64,000 bases of DNA from JAKFDI01 sp044508835 (GCA_044508835.1 JBIQHD010000004.1:1-64000); one strand, 5' to 3'; positions 8,801 through 18,567 are shown, counted from the first letter of the stretch. Numbers and translations: made by a program. The notes: generated from the sequence alone by a model not told the origin.

Positions 8801-10645
8801 ATGCGCCGATCCGCCGAAGACCGTTCCACGCCCGCCCCGCCCGATGCCGGGGCGGCGGCGGACGGCGCCACGCTGAAGAAGCTGCTGCCCTATCTGTGGG
8901 AGTACCGCTGGCGCGTGGCGGTGGCGCTCGCCTTCATGGTGGCGGCCAAGCTCGCCAACGTGGGCGTGCCGCTGCTGCTCAAGGAGCTCGTCGACCGCAT
9001 GACGATCCCGCCCGGCGACCCGCGCGCGCTGCTCGTCGTGCCCGTGGGGCTGATCGTGGCCTACGGGGCGCTGCGGCTGTCGACCTCGCTGTTCACCGAG
9101 CTGCGCGAGCTCGTCTTCGCGCGCGCCACCGAGGGCGCCTCGCGCAGCATCTCGCTGCGGGTGTTCCGGCACCTGCATTCACTCAGCCTGCGCTTCCACC
9201 TCGAGCGCCAGACCGGGGGCATGACGCGCGACATCGAGCGCGGCACCCGCGCCGTGCATTCGCTCATCTCGTACTCGCTCTACAGCATCGTGCCCACGCT
9301 GTTCGAGATGGTGCTGGTGCTCACGCTGCTCGGGGTGAAGTTCGACGCCTGGTTCGCGTGGATCACGGTCGCGGCGCTGGCCGCCTACATCGCCTTCACG
9401 ATCGTCGTCACCAACTGGCGCACCCAGTTCCGCCTGCAGGTCAACGAGCTCGACTCGAAGACGCACACCCGCGCCATCGACTCGCTGCTCAACTACGAGA
9501 CGGTGAAGTACTTCAACAACGAGGGCTTCGAGGCGAAGCGCTACGACGAGAGCCTGCTGCGCCTGCACCGCGCCTCGCTCAGGTCGCAGAGCACGCTGTC
9601 GATGCTGAACACCGGGCAGCAGCTCATCATCGCCGCCGCGCTCGTGGCCATGCTGTGGCGCGCCACCGCCGGCGTGGCGCAGGGGCGCATGACGCTCGGC
9701 GACCTGGTGATGATCAACGCCTTCATGATCCAGCTCTACATCCCGCTCAACTTCCTGGGCGTGGTGTACCGCGAGATCAAGCAGAGCCTGACCGACCTCG
9801 GCAGGATGTTCGCCCTGCTGGAGCGCCGGCGCGAAGTCGACGACCTGCCCGATGCGCAGCCCCTGCGCGTCGAGCACGGCGCGGTGCGCTTCGAGCACGT
9901 GGACTTCGCCTACGAGAAGAACCGGCCGATCCTGCACGACGTGAGCTTCGAGATCCCGGCGGGCCGCACGGTGGCGGTGGTCGGGCCCTCGGGCTCGGGC
10001 AAGAGCACGCTCGCGCGGCTGCTGTTCCGCTTCTACGACGTGGACGCGGGGCGCATCACGATCGACGGGCAGGACATCCGCCGCGCCACCCAGGCCAGCC
10101 TGCGCCAGGCCATCGGCATCGTGCCGCAGGACACGGTGCTCTTCAACGACACCGTGGCCTACAACATCGGCTACGGCCGCGCCGGCGCGAGCCAGGCCGA
10201 GATCGAGGCGGCCGCCAGGGCGGCGCGCATCCACGACTTCATCGCCTCCACGCCGCTCGGCTACGGCACCACGGTGGGCGAGCGCGGGCTCAAGCTGTCG
10301 GGCGGCGAGAAGCAGCGCGTGGCCATCGCGCGCACCCTGCTCAAGAACCCGCCCATCATGGTCTTCGACGAGGCCACCTCGGCGCTGGACTCGGCCAACG
10401 AGCGCGCCATCCAGGCCGAGCTCAAGGGCGTGGCGCGCGGCAAGACGGCGCTGGTCATCGCCCACCGGCTGTCCACCGTGGTGGACGCGCACCAGATCCT
10501 GGTGATGGAGAACGGCCGCATCGTCGAGCGCGGCACGCACGCCGAGCTGCTGCGCGCGGGCGGCATGTACGAGCGCATCTGGCGCCTGCAGCAGAGCGGG
10601 CACGACGGGGCGCCGGCGGCGCAGCCGGGCATGGCGGTCGCCTGA
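8801..10645 (+). CDS. ABC exporter, Atm1/HMT1/ABCB7 type (permease-ATPase fusion)
   Basis: 614-residue half-transporter with six membrane helices (about residues 35-320) and a C-terminal ATPase: Walker A GPSGSGKST near residue 395, signature LSGGEKQR near 499, Walker B IMVFDEATSALD near 522. The helix motif NYETVKYFNNEGFE is characteristic of the Atm1/ABCB7/HMT1 group, which exports glutathione-linked compounds or heavy-metal conjugates. Works as a homodimer in the inner membrane. Substrate not determinable here. Confidence 0.92.
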   Translation: MRRSAEDRSTPAPPDAGAAADGATLKKLLPYLWEYRWRVAVALAFMVAAKLANVGVPLLLKELVDRMTIPPGDPRALLVVPVGLIVAYGALRLSTSLFTELRELVFARATEGASRSISLRVFRHLHSLSLRFHLERQTGGMTRDIERGTRAVHSLISYSLYSIVPTLFEMVLVLTLLGVKFDAWFAWITVAALAAYIAFTIVVTNWRTQFRLQVNELDSKTHTRAIDSLLNYETVKYFNNEGFEAKRYDESLLRLHRASLRSQSTLSMLNTGQQLIIAAALVAMLWRATAGVAQGRMTLGDLVMINAFMIQLYIPLNFLGVVYREIKQSLTDLGRMFALLERRREVDDLPDAQPLRVEHGAVRFEHVDFAYEKNRPILHDVSFEIPAGRTVAVVGPSGSGKSTLARLLFRFYDVDAGRITIDGQDIRRATQASLRQAIGIVPQDTVLFNDTVAYNIGYGRAGASQAEIEAAARAARIHDFIASTPLGYGTTVGERGLKLSGGEKQRVAIARTLLKNPPIMVFDEATSALDSANERAIQAELKGVARGKTALVIAHRLSTVVDAHQILVMENGRIVERGTHAELLRAGGMYERIWRLQQSGHDGAPAAQPGMAVA

Positions 10646-10655
10646 CGGCTGGGCC

Positions 10656-10661
10656 TACACT
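10656..10661 (+). promoter_or_regulatory. -10 box of the LysR gene, start-codon-proximal
   Basis: TACACT lies eight bases before the GTG at 10670. Transcription starting the usual 6-8 bases after a -10 box would begin at or next to the start codon, implying a leaderless or nearly leaderless mRNA. No convincing -35 was found. Confidence 0.45.
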
Positions 10662-10669
10662 GCCTCGCC

Positions 10670-11587
10670 GTGGAAACCAAGTGGCTCGAAGACTTCGTCA
10701 GCCTGGCCGAGACGCGCAGCTTCTCGCGCTCGGCGCAGCTTCGCCACGTCACGCAGCCGGCGTTCTCGCGCCGCATCCAGGCGCTGGAGGCCTGGGCGGG
10801 CGTCGACCTGGTCGACCGCTCGTCCTACCCCACCCGGCTCACGCCGGCGGGCGCGACGCTGCACGAGCAGGCGCTGGAGATCCTCGGCGCGCTGCAGGCG
10901 GCGCGCAACATGATGCGCAGCCACCAGGCGGGCGCGGCGGACACCATCGAGTTCGCGCTGCCGCATTCGCTGGCCTTCACCTTCTTCCCGCACTGGGTGA
11001 TGGAGCTGCGCCGGCACTTCCCCACCCTCAAGAGCCGCCTCATCGCGCTCAACGTGCACGACGCCGTCATGTTGCTGACCGAGGGCAACTGCGACCTGCT
11101 GCTGGCCTACCACCACGCTTCGCAGCCGCTGCAGCTGCCGGCCGAGCGCTACGAGATGCTCAGCCTCGGGCACGAGACCTTCGCCGCCTACGCCCGGGCC
11201 GACGGGGACGGCCAGCCGCTGTTCCGCCTGCCGGCGCCCCCGGGCCAGAAGGTGCCGTACCTGGCCTATGCCGCCGGCGCCTACCTCGGGCAGATGGTCG
11301 AGCAGATCGGCAAGCTCTCGCCCGAGCCGCTGGGGCTGGACCCGATCTACGAGACCGACATGGCCGAGAGCCTGAAGGCCATGGCGCAGGAGGGCCACGG
11401 CGTGGCCTTCCTGCCCGGCAGCTCGGTCAAGAAGGAGCTCAAGAGCCGCCGCCTGGTGCGCGCCGCGCCGGCGGGGCAGTGCGAGCTGTCGATGGAGATG
11501 CGCATCTACCGCGAGCGCCCCGAGTTCGCCCGCCATGCCAAGCCCGGCGCGCAGGCCCTGTGGGAGTTCCTGCGGACCGGCGCATGA
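10670..11587 (+). CDS. LysR-type transcriptional regulator, HypT(YjiE)-like
   Basis: 305-residue LysR regulator starting at GTG. The N-terminal winged helix-turn-helix spans about residues 1-60 (FVSLAETRSFSRSAQLRHVTQPAFSRRIQAL) and a periplasmic-binding-protein-like effector domain follows. The opening METKWLEDF and the general pattern recall the hypochlorite-responsive HypT/YjiE group; this is a resemblance from memory, not a search. It lies upstream of the glutamate transport operon in the same orientation and could regulate it, but no operator was identified. Confidence 0.88.
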   Translation: METKWLEDFVSLAETRSFSRSAQLRHVTQPAFSRRIQALEAWAGVDLVDRSSYPTRLTPAGATLHEQALEILGALQAARNMMRSHQAGAADTIEFALPHSLAFTFFPHWVMELRRHFPTLKSRLIALNVHDAVMLLTEGNCDLLLAYHHASQPLQLPAERYEMLSLGHETFAAYARADGDGQPLFRLPAPPGQKVPYLAYAAGAYLGQMVEQIGKLSPEPLGLDPIYETDMAESLKAMAQEGHGVAFLPGSSVKKELKSRRLVRAAPAGQCELSMEMRIYRERPEFARHAKPGAQALWEFLRTGA

Positions 11588-11658
11588 TGCGCCTGCGGGC
11601 GCGTCGCCGCCGGCCCGGGCGCGGGCTTGTACGTGGTTCCGCGCACGAGGGCCGTCCC

Positions 11659-11698
11659 TAGAATCCCGATCCCTCTCTTCCAAAATCTCTCACAAGGA
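11659..11698 (+). promoter_or_regulatory. probable -10 box and ribosome site of gltI
   Basis: TAGAAT at 11659-11664 is a fair -10 box. AAGGAGT at 11693-11699 is a strong Shine-Dalgarno site eight bases before the gltI ATG. The leader would be about 36 bases. A -35 at correct spacing is not obvious. Confidence 0.4.
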
Positions 11699-11706
11699 GT
11701 CCCGCC

Positions 11707-12594
11707 ATGAAGAAAACCCTGCTCGCGCTGGCCGCCGTGATGGCCGTCGGGCTGGCGCACGCCGACACCCTCAAGAAGATCAAGGACAGCGGCTCCATCA
11801 CGCTGGGCGCGCGCGAATCGTCGGCGCTGTCGTTCACCGTGGGCGACGGCAAGTACACGGGCTTCCACACCGAGATGGCCAAGCGCATCGCCGCCGACAT
11901 CCAGAAGCAGCTGGGCATGTCCAAGCTCGACATCAAGTGGCAGCCGGTGACCTCGCAGAACCGCATCCCGCTGGTGCAGAACGGCACGGTCGACCTGGAG
12001 TGCGGCTCCACCACCAACAACCGCGCCCGCGCCAAGGACGTGGCCTTCGCCGTGACGACCTACGTCGAGGAGGTGCGCATGGCCGTGAAGGCCGACTCGG
12101 GCATCGACAACATCGACGACCTGAAGGGCAAGACGATCGCCACCACCACGGGCACCACCTCGGTGCAGACGCTGCGCAAGCACCGCCGCGCCCAGGGCAT
12201 GGACTTCAAGGAGGTCTACGGCAAGGACCACGCCGACAGCTTCCTGCTGCTCGCCTCGGGCCGCGCCGACGCCTTCGTGATGGACGGCTCCATCCTCGCC
12301 GCCAACATCTCCAAGTCGAAGAACCCGGCCGACTTCAAGATCGTCGGCGACGTGCTCAACGTCGAGCCCATCGCCTGCATGCTGCGCAAGGACGACCCGG
12401 CGTTCAAGAAGGCCGTGGACGACAGCATCGTCGGCATGATCAAGAGCGGCGAGCTCGCCAAGCTCTACGACACCTGGTTCATGCAGCCGATCCCGCCCAA
12501 CAACACCAAGATCGGCCTGCCGATGTCGGAGGCGACCAAGGAAGCCTGGGCGCATCCGAACGACAAGCCGATGGAAGACTACGTGCAGAAGTGA
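11707..12594 (+). CDS. gltI: glutamate/aspartate ABC transporter, periplasmic binding protein
   Basis: 295-residue solute-binding protein with a cleavable signal peptide ending in GLAHA. The family pattern is clear: LKKIKDSGSITLGARESS, then GYHTEM-like GFHTEMAKRIA, QNRIPLVQNGTVDLECGSTTNN and the C-terminal GLPMSEATKEAW. Captures glutamate/aspartate in the periplasm for the GltJK permease. First gene of gltIJKL; the 152-base gap to gltJ is a GC-rich hairpin region, as often seen when the binding protein is made in excess. Confidence 0.93.
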   Translation: MKKTLLALAAVMAVGLAHADTLKKIKDSGSITLGARESSALSFTVGDGKYTGFHTEMAKRIAADIQKQLGMSKLDIKWQPVTSQNRIPLVQNGTVDLECGSTTNNRARAKDVAFAVTTYVEEVRMAVKADSGIDNIDDLKGKTIATTTGTTSVQTLRKHRRAQGMDFKEVYGKDHADSFLLLASGRADAFVMDGSILAANISKSKNPADFKIVGDVLNVEPIACMLRKDDPAFKKAVDDSIVGMIKSGELAKLYDTWFMQPIPPNNTKIGLPMSEATKEAWAHPNDKPMEDYVQK

Positions 12595-12609
12595 GACTTC
12601 GGCACGCAC

Positions 12610-12735
12610 GCCGCTGAGGCAGGCCCCGGCCCCCGCGGGCCAGGGCCCGCCCGCGGCGCAGGGGCGTGGCGCGGAGCCGCCGCGGCGCGCCCCGTCTTTC
12701 CGGGGGCCGGGCCGCCCGGCGCGAGCGAGGGGGAG
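12610..12735 (+). repeat. GC-rich hairpin region between gltI and gltJ
   Basis: Dense inverted repeats, for example GGGCCAGGGCCC, CCGCCGCGGCG and CCCCGTCTTTCCGGGG. It resembles the degenerate palindromic repeats of Burkholderiales gene ends. By analogy with repeats between binding-protein and permease genes elsewhere it could protect the upstream gltI message; this is inference. Confidence 0.5.
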
Positions 12736-12746
12736 CGGACTTGAAC

Positions 12747-13451
12747 ATGACATGGGACTGGCAGGTCTTCCTGCAGGATGACGGCAGCGGCCGCACCTAC
12801 CTGGAGTGGCTGATGTCCGCCTGGGGCTGGACGCTCAGCGTGGCGCTGCTGTCGCTGGTGCTGGCGCTCGTGGCCGGCTCGCTGGTGGGCATCGCGCGCA
12901 CCACGCCGAGCAAGCCGCTGGTGTGGTTCGGCAACGCCTGGACGGAGGTGTTCCGCAACATACCGCTGCTGGTGCAGATCTTCCTCTGGTACCACGTCAT
13001 CCCGTCGATCTTCACCGCGCTGCAGGGCGTGCCGAGCTTCATCCTGGTGGTGTTCGCGCTCGGCTTCTTCACCTCGGCGCGCGTGTCCGAGCAGGTGAAG
13101 GCGGGCATCCAGGCGCTGCCGCGCGGGCAGCGCTACGCGGGGCTGGCCATCGGCCTCACGCTGCCGCAGACCTACCGCTACGTGCTGCTGCCGATGGCGT
13201 TCCGCATCGTCATCCCGCCGCTGACCAGCGAGTCGATGAACATCATCAAGAACTCGTCGGTCGCCTTCGCGGTGAGCGTGGCCGAGCTCACCATGTACGC
13301 CATGCAGGTGCAGGAGGAGACCTCGCGCGGCATCGAGGTCTACCTCGCCGTGACGGGGCTGTACTTCGTCTCGGCCTTCGCCATCAACCGCGTCGCGCTG
13401 TTCATCGAGCACCGCGTGCAGGTGCCCGGAATGATCGGGGGAGCGAGATGA
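12747..13451 (+). CDS. gltJ: glutamate/aspartate ABC transporter permease
   Basis: About 234-residue inner-membrane permease of the HisMQ type. Hydrophobic helices are visible from about residue 25 on, and the ATPase-contact (EAA) loop is in GQRYAGLAIGLTLPQTYRYVLLP. The ATG at 12747 matches the usual family start (MTWDWQVFLQ); a TTG six bases upstream has better spacing to the GAGGGGGAG ribosome site and could be used instead. Pairs with GltK in the translocation channel. Confidence 0.9.
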   Translation: MTWDWQVFLQDDGSGRTYLEWLMSAWGWTLSVALLSLVLALVAGSLVGIARTTPSKPLVWFGNAWTEVFRNIPLLVQIFLWYHVIPSIFTALQGVPSFILVVFALGFFTSARVSEQVKAGIQALPRGQRYAGLAIGLTLPQTYRYVLLPMAFRIVIPPLTSESMNIIKNSSVAFAVSVAELTMYAMQVQEETSRGIEVYLAVTGLYFVSAFAINRVALFIEHRVQVPGMIGGAR

Positions 13452-13454
13452 CAG

Positions 13455-13526
13455 CACCCACGTCGCTTCGCTCCTGCCCTCCGAGAGGGTGCCGAGTCCC
13501 CCTGGGGCGGCCCTGCGGGAGGCCCG
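13455..13526 (-). repeat. intergenic repeat, family B, between gltJ and gltK
   Basis: GC-rich element read best on the minus strand: GGCCGCCCCAGGGGGAC, then CCCTCTCGGAGGG, then GAGCGAAGCGACG. The same kind of element forms the 5' codons of rsmH (24317-24398). It fills the whole gltJ-gltK gap. Confidence 0.6.
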
Positions 13527-13527
13527 A

Positions 13528-14199
13528 ATGATGCTCGATCTCGACTTCTCCTTCCTCACGTGGCAGGTCGTCGGCAGCTACATCGCCAAGGGCTTCGTCT
13601 TCTCCGTCCAGCTCACGCTCATCGCCATGGTGGGCGGCATCGTGCTCGGCACGCTGCTCGCGCTCATGCGCCTGTCGGGCCGGAAGTGGCTCGTGGTGCC
13701 GGCGGCGCTGTACGTCGACACGCTGCGCTCCATCCCGCTGGTGATGGTGATCCTGTGGTTCTTCCTGCTCATCCCGATGCTGATCGGCCGCCCCATGGGC
13801 GCCGAGCTGTCGGCCATCATCACCTTCACGGTGTTCGAGGCCGCCTACTACTCGGAGATCATGCGCGCCGGCATCCAGAGCGTGCCCAAGGGGCAGGTCC
13901 ACGCCGGCTACGCGGTGGGCATGGACTACCGGCAGTGCATGCAGCTCGTGGTGCTGCCGCAGGCCTTCCGCAACATGCTGCCGGTGCTGCTCACGCAGAC
14001 CATCATCCTGTTCCAGGACACCTCGCTCGTGTATGCCATCGGCGCCTACGACCTGCTCAAGGGCTTCGAGATCGCGGGCAAGAACTTCAACCGCCCGGTG
14101 GAGACCTACCTCGTCGCCGCCGCCGTGTACTTCGTGATCTGCTTCAGCCTGTCGATGCTCGTGCGCCAGCTGCAGAAGAAGATCCAGATCATCCGATGA
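13528..14199 (+). CDS. gltK: glutamate/aspartate ABC transporter permease
   Basis: 223-residue HisMQ-type permease. Start placed at 13528 (a second ATG follows at 13531) because the frame upstream is repeat DNA and GGGAGG precedes it. Membrane helices are visible from residue about 20; the EAA loop is in GQVHAGYAVGMDYRQCMQLVVLP. Forms the channel with GltJ and ends 15 bases before gltL. Confidence 0.9.
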   Translation: MMLDLDFSFLTWQVVGSYIAKGFVFSVQLTLIAMVGGIVLGTLLALMRLSGRKWLVVPAALYVDTLRSIPLVMVILWFFLLIPMLIGRPMGAELSAIITFTVFEAAYYSEIMRAGIQSVPKGQVHAGYAVGMDYRQCMQLVVLPQAFRNMLPVLLTQTIILFQDTSLVYAIGAYDLLKGFEIAGKNFNRPVETYLVAAAVYFVICFSLSMLVRQLQKKIQIIR

Positions 14200-14214
14200 G
14201 CCGGGAGAACGCTG

Positions 14215-14949
<735 letters not shown>

Positions 14950-15021
14950 ACTGAAGGCCGGCTTGCCGCGCTGATACATGTCGATGCGCCCGCGGGCACG
15001 CTTCGTGCAAACTGGCGCGAG

Positions 15022-16620
15022 ATGCAGAACCGACGACGCTTTCTCCGCACCCTGGGCCGCGGCGCCGCCTACGCGACCGGCACCGCCGCCCTCGGCCTGA
15101 ACTGGACCGAGGCGCTGGCCGACCTGAAGCCGCTGGGCGCCGCCCGCCCCTTCGACTACGCCACGCTCAAGGGCAAGGCCCGCGCCCTGGCGGGCACGCC
15201 GCACCAGCCCTTCGCCGGCACGCTGCCGCCCGCCGTGGCGGCGCTCGACTGGGACCAGTACCAGTCGATGCAGTTCCGCGCCGACCATGCGCTGTGGGCC
15301 GACCGCGACCTGCGCTTCCAGGCCAAGTTCTTCCACCTCGGCCTGTTCTTCAAGAAGCCCGTGCACATGTACGAGCTCGCCGACGGCCATGCGCAGGAGC
15401 TGGCCTACGACCCGGCGATGTTCGACTACGGCAAGAGCGGGCTCGAGGCGGCGGCGCTGCCGGCCGATCTCGGATTTGCCGGTTTCCGGCTGAACTTTCA
15501 CACCGATCCGGTGCGAGACGTGGCCGCGTTCCTCGGCGCGAGCTACTTCCGCGCGGTGGGCGGCGAATGGCAGTACGGCCTGTCGGCCCGGGGCCTGGCC
15601 ATCGACACCGGCATGCAGCGGCCCGAGGAGTTCCCCGACTTCACCGCCTTCTACCTGGAGCGCCCCGCGCCCGGCTCGAACACCGTGGTCGTGCTCGCGC
15701 TGCTCGACTCGCCCAGCGTGGCCGGCGCCTACCGCTTCGCCATCACGCCCGGCGACACGCAGGTGATGGAGATCGACGCCGCGCTGTACCCGCGCAAGCC
15801 CATCGAGCGGCTGGGCATCGCGCCGTGCACCAGCATGTTCCAGACGGCCGAGAACGACCGCCGCATGGCCAACGACTGGCGCCCGGAGATCCACGACTCC
15901 GACGGCCTGCAGATGTGGCGCGGCAACGGCGAGTGGGTGTGGCGCCCGCTCACCAACCCGCCGGCGCTGCAGTTCAACGCCTTCGCCGACACGAACCCGC
16001 GCGGCTTCGGCCTGGTGCAGCGCGACCGCGACTTCGACCACTACCAGGACGACGGCGTGTTCTACGAGCGCCGGCCCTCGCTGTGGGTGGAGCCCAAGGC
16101 GGGCTGGGGAGAAGGGTCCGTCCAGCTGGTGGAGATCCCCACCGTCGACGAGACCTTCGACAACATCGTCGCCTTCTGGAACCCGGCCAGGCCGGTGCAG
16201 CCCGGCGAGGAATGGCTGGTCGGCTACCGGCTGTTCTGGGGCGCGCAGCCGCCGGCGCGGCCGACGCTGGCGCACTGCGTGGCCACGCGCACGGGGCTGG
16301 GCGGCATCGTCGGCCAGCCGCGCAAGTACTTCTCGTGGCGCTTCGCGGTCGATTTCGCCGGCGGCGACCTGGGGCAGCTCGGCAAGGACGCCAAGGTCGA
16401 GCCCGTCATCACGGCCAGCCGCGGCACCCTCGAGATCACCTCGGCGCGGCCGCTGGAAGCCATCAACGGCTGGCGCGCGATGTTCGACCTCAAGCCCGAG
16501 GACGACGGCACGCAGCCGATCACGCTGCGCCTGTACCTGCGCCACGACGGCCAGCCGCTCACCGAGACCTGGCTGTACCAGTGGGTGCCGCCGGCATTGG
16601 CGGACCGGAGGCTGTACTGA
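15022..16620 (+). CDS. opgD: glucan biosynthesis protein D (osmoregulated periplasmic glucans)
   Basis: 532-residue OpgD/OpgG (MdoG) family protein. The N-terminus NRRRFLRTLGRGAA followed by a hydrophobic stretch is a twin-arginine export signal, as in OpgD rather than OpgG. Family segments: GTLPPAVAALDWDQYQSMQFR, FKKPVHMYEL, QRDRDFDHYQDDGVFYERRPSLWVEP. Acts in the periplasm on the structure of the glucan backbone. No opgH synthase gene is in the window. A family A palindromic repeat follows the stop. Confidence 0.9.
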   Translation: MQNRRRFLRTLGRGAAYATGTAALGLNWTEALADLKPLGAARPFDYATLKGKARALAGTPHQPFAGTLPPAVAALDWDQYQSMQFRADHALWADRDLRFQAKFFHLGLFFKKPVHMYELADGHAQELAYDPAMFDYGKSGLEAAALPADLGFAGFRLNFHTDPVRDVAAFLGASYFRAVGGEWQYGLSARGLAIDTGMQRPEEFPDFTAFYLERPAPGSNTVVVLALLDSPSVAGAYRFAITPGDTQVMEIDAALYPRKPIERLGIAPCTSMFQTAENDRRMANDWRPEIHDSDGLQMWRGNGEWVWRPLTNPPALQFNAFADTNPRGFGLVQRDRDFDHYQDDGVFYERRPSLWVEPKAGWGEGSVQLVEIPTVDETFDNIVAFWNPARPVQPGEEWLVGYRLFWGAQPPARPTLAHCVATRTGLGGIVGQPRKYFSWRFAVDFAGGDLGQLGKDAKVEPVITASRGTLEITSARPLEAINGWRAMFDLKPEDDGTQPITLRLYLRHDGQPLTETWLYQWVPPALADRRLY

Positions 16621-16626
16621 GCTTTT

Positions 16627-16668
16627 CTCCCTCTCCCTCTCCCTCCGGGAGAGGGCCGGGGTGAGGGC
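16627..16668 (+). repeat. palindromic repeat, family A, between opgD and pyrC
   Basis: CCCTCTCCC / GGGAGAGGG hairpin with a CCGGGGTGAGGGC tail, in the same layout as the pair around the DUF559 gene. It may serve as the opgD transcript end. Confidence 0.75.
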
Positions 16669-16675
16669 TCGGCGC

Positions 16676-16681
16676 GACAAT
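16676..16681 (+). promoter_or_regulatory. -10 box of pyrC, start-codon-proximal
   Basis: GACAAT ends seven bases before the pyrC ATG at 16689, so the predicted transcription start is at the start codon. No Shine-Dalgarno site is present between them. Confidence 0.4.
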
Positions 16682-16688
16682 CGCCGCC

Positions 16689-17741
16689 ATGACCGCGCCC
16701 ACCACGCTCACCCTCACCCGCCCCGACGACTGGCACCTGCACCTGCGCGACGGCGCGGCGCTGGCGGCCGTGCTGCCCCACACCGCCCGCCAGTTCGCGC
16801 GCGCGATCGTGATGCCCAACCTCAAGCCGCCGATCACCACCGCCGCGCAGGCCGTGGCCTACCGCGAGCGCATCCGCGCCGCCACGCCGGCGGGCGCGGA
16901 CTTCACGCCGCTGATGACGCTGTACCTCACCGACCGCCTGCCGCCCGACGAGATCCGCCGCGCTGCCGAGGCCGGCGTCGTCGCGCTCAAGCTCTATCCC
17001 GCGGGCGCCACGACCAACAGCGACGCCGGCGTCACCGACATCCGCAAGACCTACGCGACGCTGGAAGCCATGCAGCGCGAGGGCCTGCTGCTGCTGGTGC
17101 ACGGCGAGGTGACCGACCCCGCGGTCGATCTCTTCGACCGCGAGGCGGTGTTCATCGACCGCGTGATGCGCCCGCTGCGGCGCGACTTCCCCGAGCTGAA
17201 GGTGGTGTTCGAGCACATCACCACGAAGGAGGCGGCGCAGTACGTGGCCGAGTCGGACGAGTTCACCGCCGCGACGATCACCGCCCACCACCTGCTCTAC
17301 AACCGCAACGCGCTGTTCCTCGGCGGCGTGCGCCCGCACTGGTACTGCCTGCCGGTGCTCAAGCGCGAGACGCACCGCCAGGCCCTGGTGGCGGCGGCCA
17401 CCTCGGGCGGCGAGCGCTTCTTCCTCGGCACCGACAGTGCGCCGCACCCGGCGCACCTGAAGGAGCACGCCAGCGGCTGCGCCGGCTGCTACACGGCGCT
17501 GACGGCGCTGGAGCTCTATGCCGAGGCCTTCGACGCCGCCGGCGCGCTGGACAAGCTGGAAGCCTTCGCCAGCTTCAACGGCCCGGCCTTCTACGGCCTG
17601 CGGCGCAACACCGGCACCGTCACGCTGCGCCGGCAGCCCTGGACGCTGCCCGAGACGCTGCCCTTCGGCGAGGCGCAGCTCAAGCCGCTGTGCGGCGGCG
17701 AGACGCTGGCATGGCAACAAGTGGACGAGGTGGCCGCATGA
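16689..17741 (+). CDS. pyrC: dihydroorotase, class II, catalytically complete
   Basis: 350-residue enzyme of de novo pyrimidine synthesis, cyclising carbamoyl-aspartate to dihydroorotate. The zinc HxH pair is in DDWHLHLRDG (His16, His18), the carbamylated lysine in ALKLYPAGATTNSDAGV, later His ligands in HGEVTD and EHITTKEAAQYV, and the catalytic Asp in GTDSAPHP. This is the active dihydroorotase of the window; the homologue near pyrB (61386-62681) lacks the HxH. It overlaps the NYN gene by four bases. Confidence 0.96.
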   Translation: MTAPTTLTLTRPDDWHLHLRDGAALAAVLPHTARQFARAIVMPNLKPPITTAAQAVAYRERIRAATPAGADFTPLMTLYLTDRLPPDEIRRAAEAGVVALKLYPAGATTNSDAGVTDIRKTYATLEAMQREGLLLLVHGEVTDPAVDLFDREAVFIDRVMRPLRRDFPELKVVFEHITTKEAAQYVAESDEFTAATITAHHLLYNRNALFLGGVRPHWYCLPVLKRETHRQALVAAATSGGERFFLGTDSAPHPAHLKEHASGCAGCYTALTALELYAEAFDAAGALDKLEAFASFNGPAFYGLRRNTGTVTLRRQPWTLPETLPFGEAQLKPLCGGETLAWQQVDEVAA

Positions 17742-18559
17742 TCGAGAAGCAACCGGGCATCGCGCTGCTCATCGACGCCGACAACTCGCCGGCGAGCAAG
17801 ATCGACGTCATCCTCGCCGAGCTGGCGAAGCTGGGCGTCGCCAATATCCGCCGCGCCTACGGCAACTGGAAGAAGGACGGGCTCAAGGGCTGGGAGGCGG
17901 TGCTGCACGAGTACGCCATCAAGCCGGTGCAGCAGTTCGACTACAGCCGCGGCAAGAACGCGACCGACATGGTGATGGTCATCGACGCGATGGACCTGCT
18001 CTACACCGACCGGCCCGAGGCCTTCGGCATCGTCTCCTCCGACGCCGACTTCACGCCGCTGGTGATGCACCTGAAGGCCAAGGGCGCCATCGTCTACGGC
18101 TTCGGCGCGAAGAAGACGCCCGCGCCCTTCGTCAACGCCTGCTCGCGCTTCCTCTACCTCGAGAACCTGGGCAGCCCGGCCGCGGCCGAGGAGGCCTCCA
18201 AGCCGGCCCCGGCCAAGGCGCCCGCGCGCAAGACGCGCGCCGCGGGCAAGGCCGAGGCGCCGCCCGAGGCCGAGCCGGCGGCCAGGGCCGACAAGGCCGA
18301 CACCTCGGCCCTGCGCCAGGACGCGCGCCTCGTGAGCCTGCTGCGCAACGCGGTGGAGACGGCCATCGGCGAGGACGGCTGGTCCTCGCTCGGGTCGGTC
18401 GGCCAGCAGATCGGCAACCAGGCCTCGTTCGACCCGCGCAACTACGGCTACCGCAAGCTGATCGACCTGATCGAGGCGACGCAGCTGTTCGAGCTGGATC
18501 GCCGCGGCAGCCAGATCGTGCTGCGCGACAAGCGCGTCGCGCGCAACGGCCGGGGATAA
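17738..18559 (+). CDS. NYN-domain protein with C-terminal LOTUS/OST-HTH domain
   Basis: 273-residue protein. The N-terminal NYN (PIN-like, LabA/DUF88) domain shows the acidic nuclease-type residues in LLIDADNSP, KNATDMVMVIDAMDLL and GIVSSDADFTPL. An Ala/Lys/Pro-rich linker (residues about 150-190) leads to a C-terminal LOTUS/OST-HTH-like domain (GWSSLGSVGQQI, NYGYRKLIDLIEAT), which is known in other proteins to bind RNA. Activity is unproven; an RNA-linked role is inferred. It overlaps pyrC (ATGA) and its stop codon lies in the rnpB -10 box. Confidence 0.85.
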   Translation: MIEKQPGIALLIDADNSPASKIDVILAELAKLGVANIRRAYGNWKKDGLKGWEAVLHEYAIKPVQQFDYSRGKNATDMVMVIDAMDLLYTDRPEAFGIVSSDADFTPLVMHLKAKGAIVYGFGAKKTPAPFVNACSRFLYLENLGSPAAAEEASKPAPAKAPARKTRAAGKAEAPPEAEPAARADKADTSALRQDARLVSLLRNAVETAIGEDGWSSLGSVGQQIGNQASFDPRNYGYRKLIDLIEATQLFELDRRGSQIVLRDKRVARNGRG

Positions 18560-18560
18560 T
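18555..18560 (+). promoter_or_regulatory. -10 box of rnpB overlapping the NYN stop codon
   Basis: GATAAT ends seven bases before the first paired base of the RNase P RNA, the correct spacing for transcription start there. The TAA in it is the stop codon of the upstream gene. A -35 at 16-18 bases is not recognisable. Confidence 0.5.
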
Positions 18561-18567
18561 CACGCCC

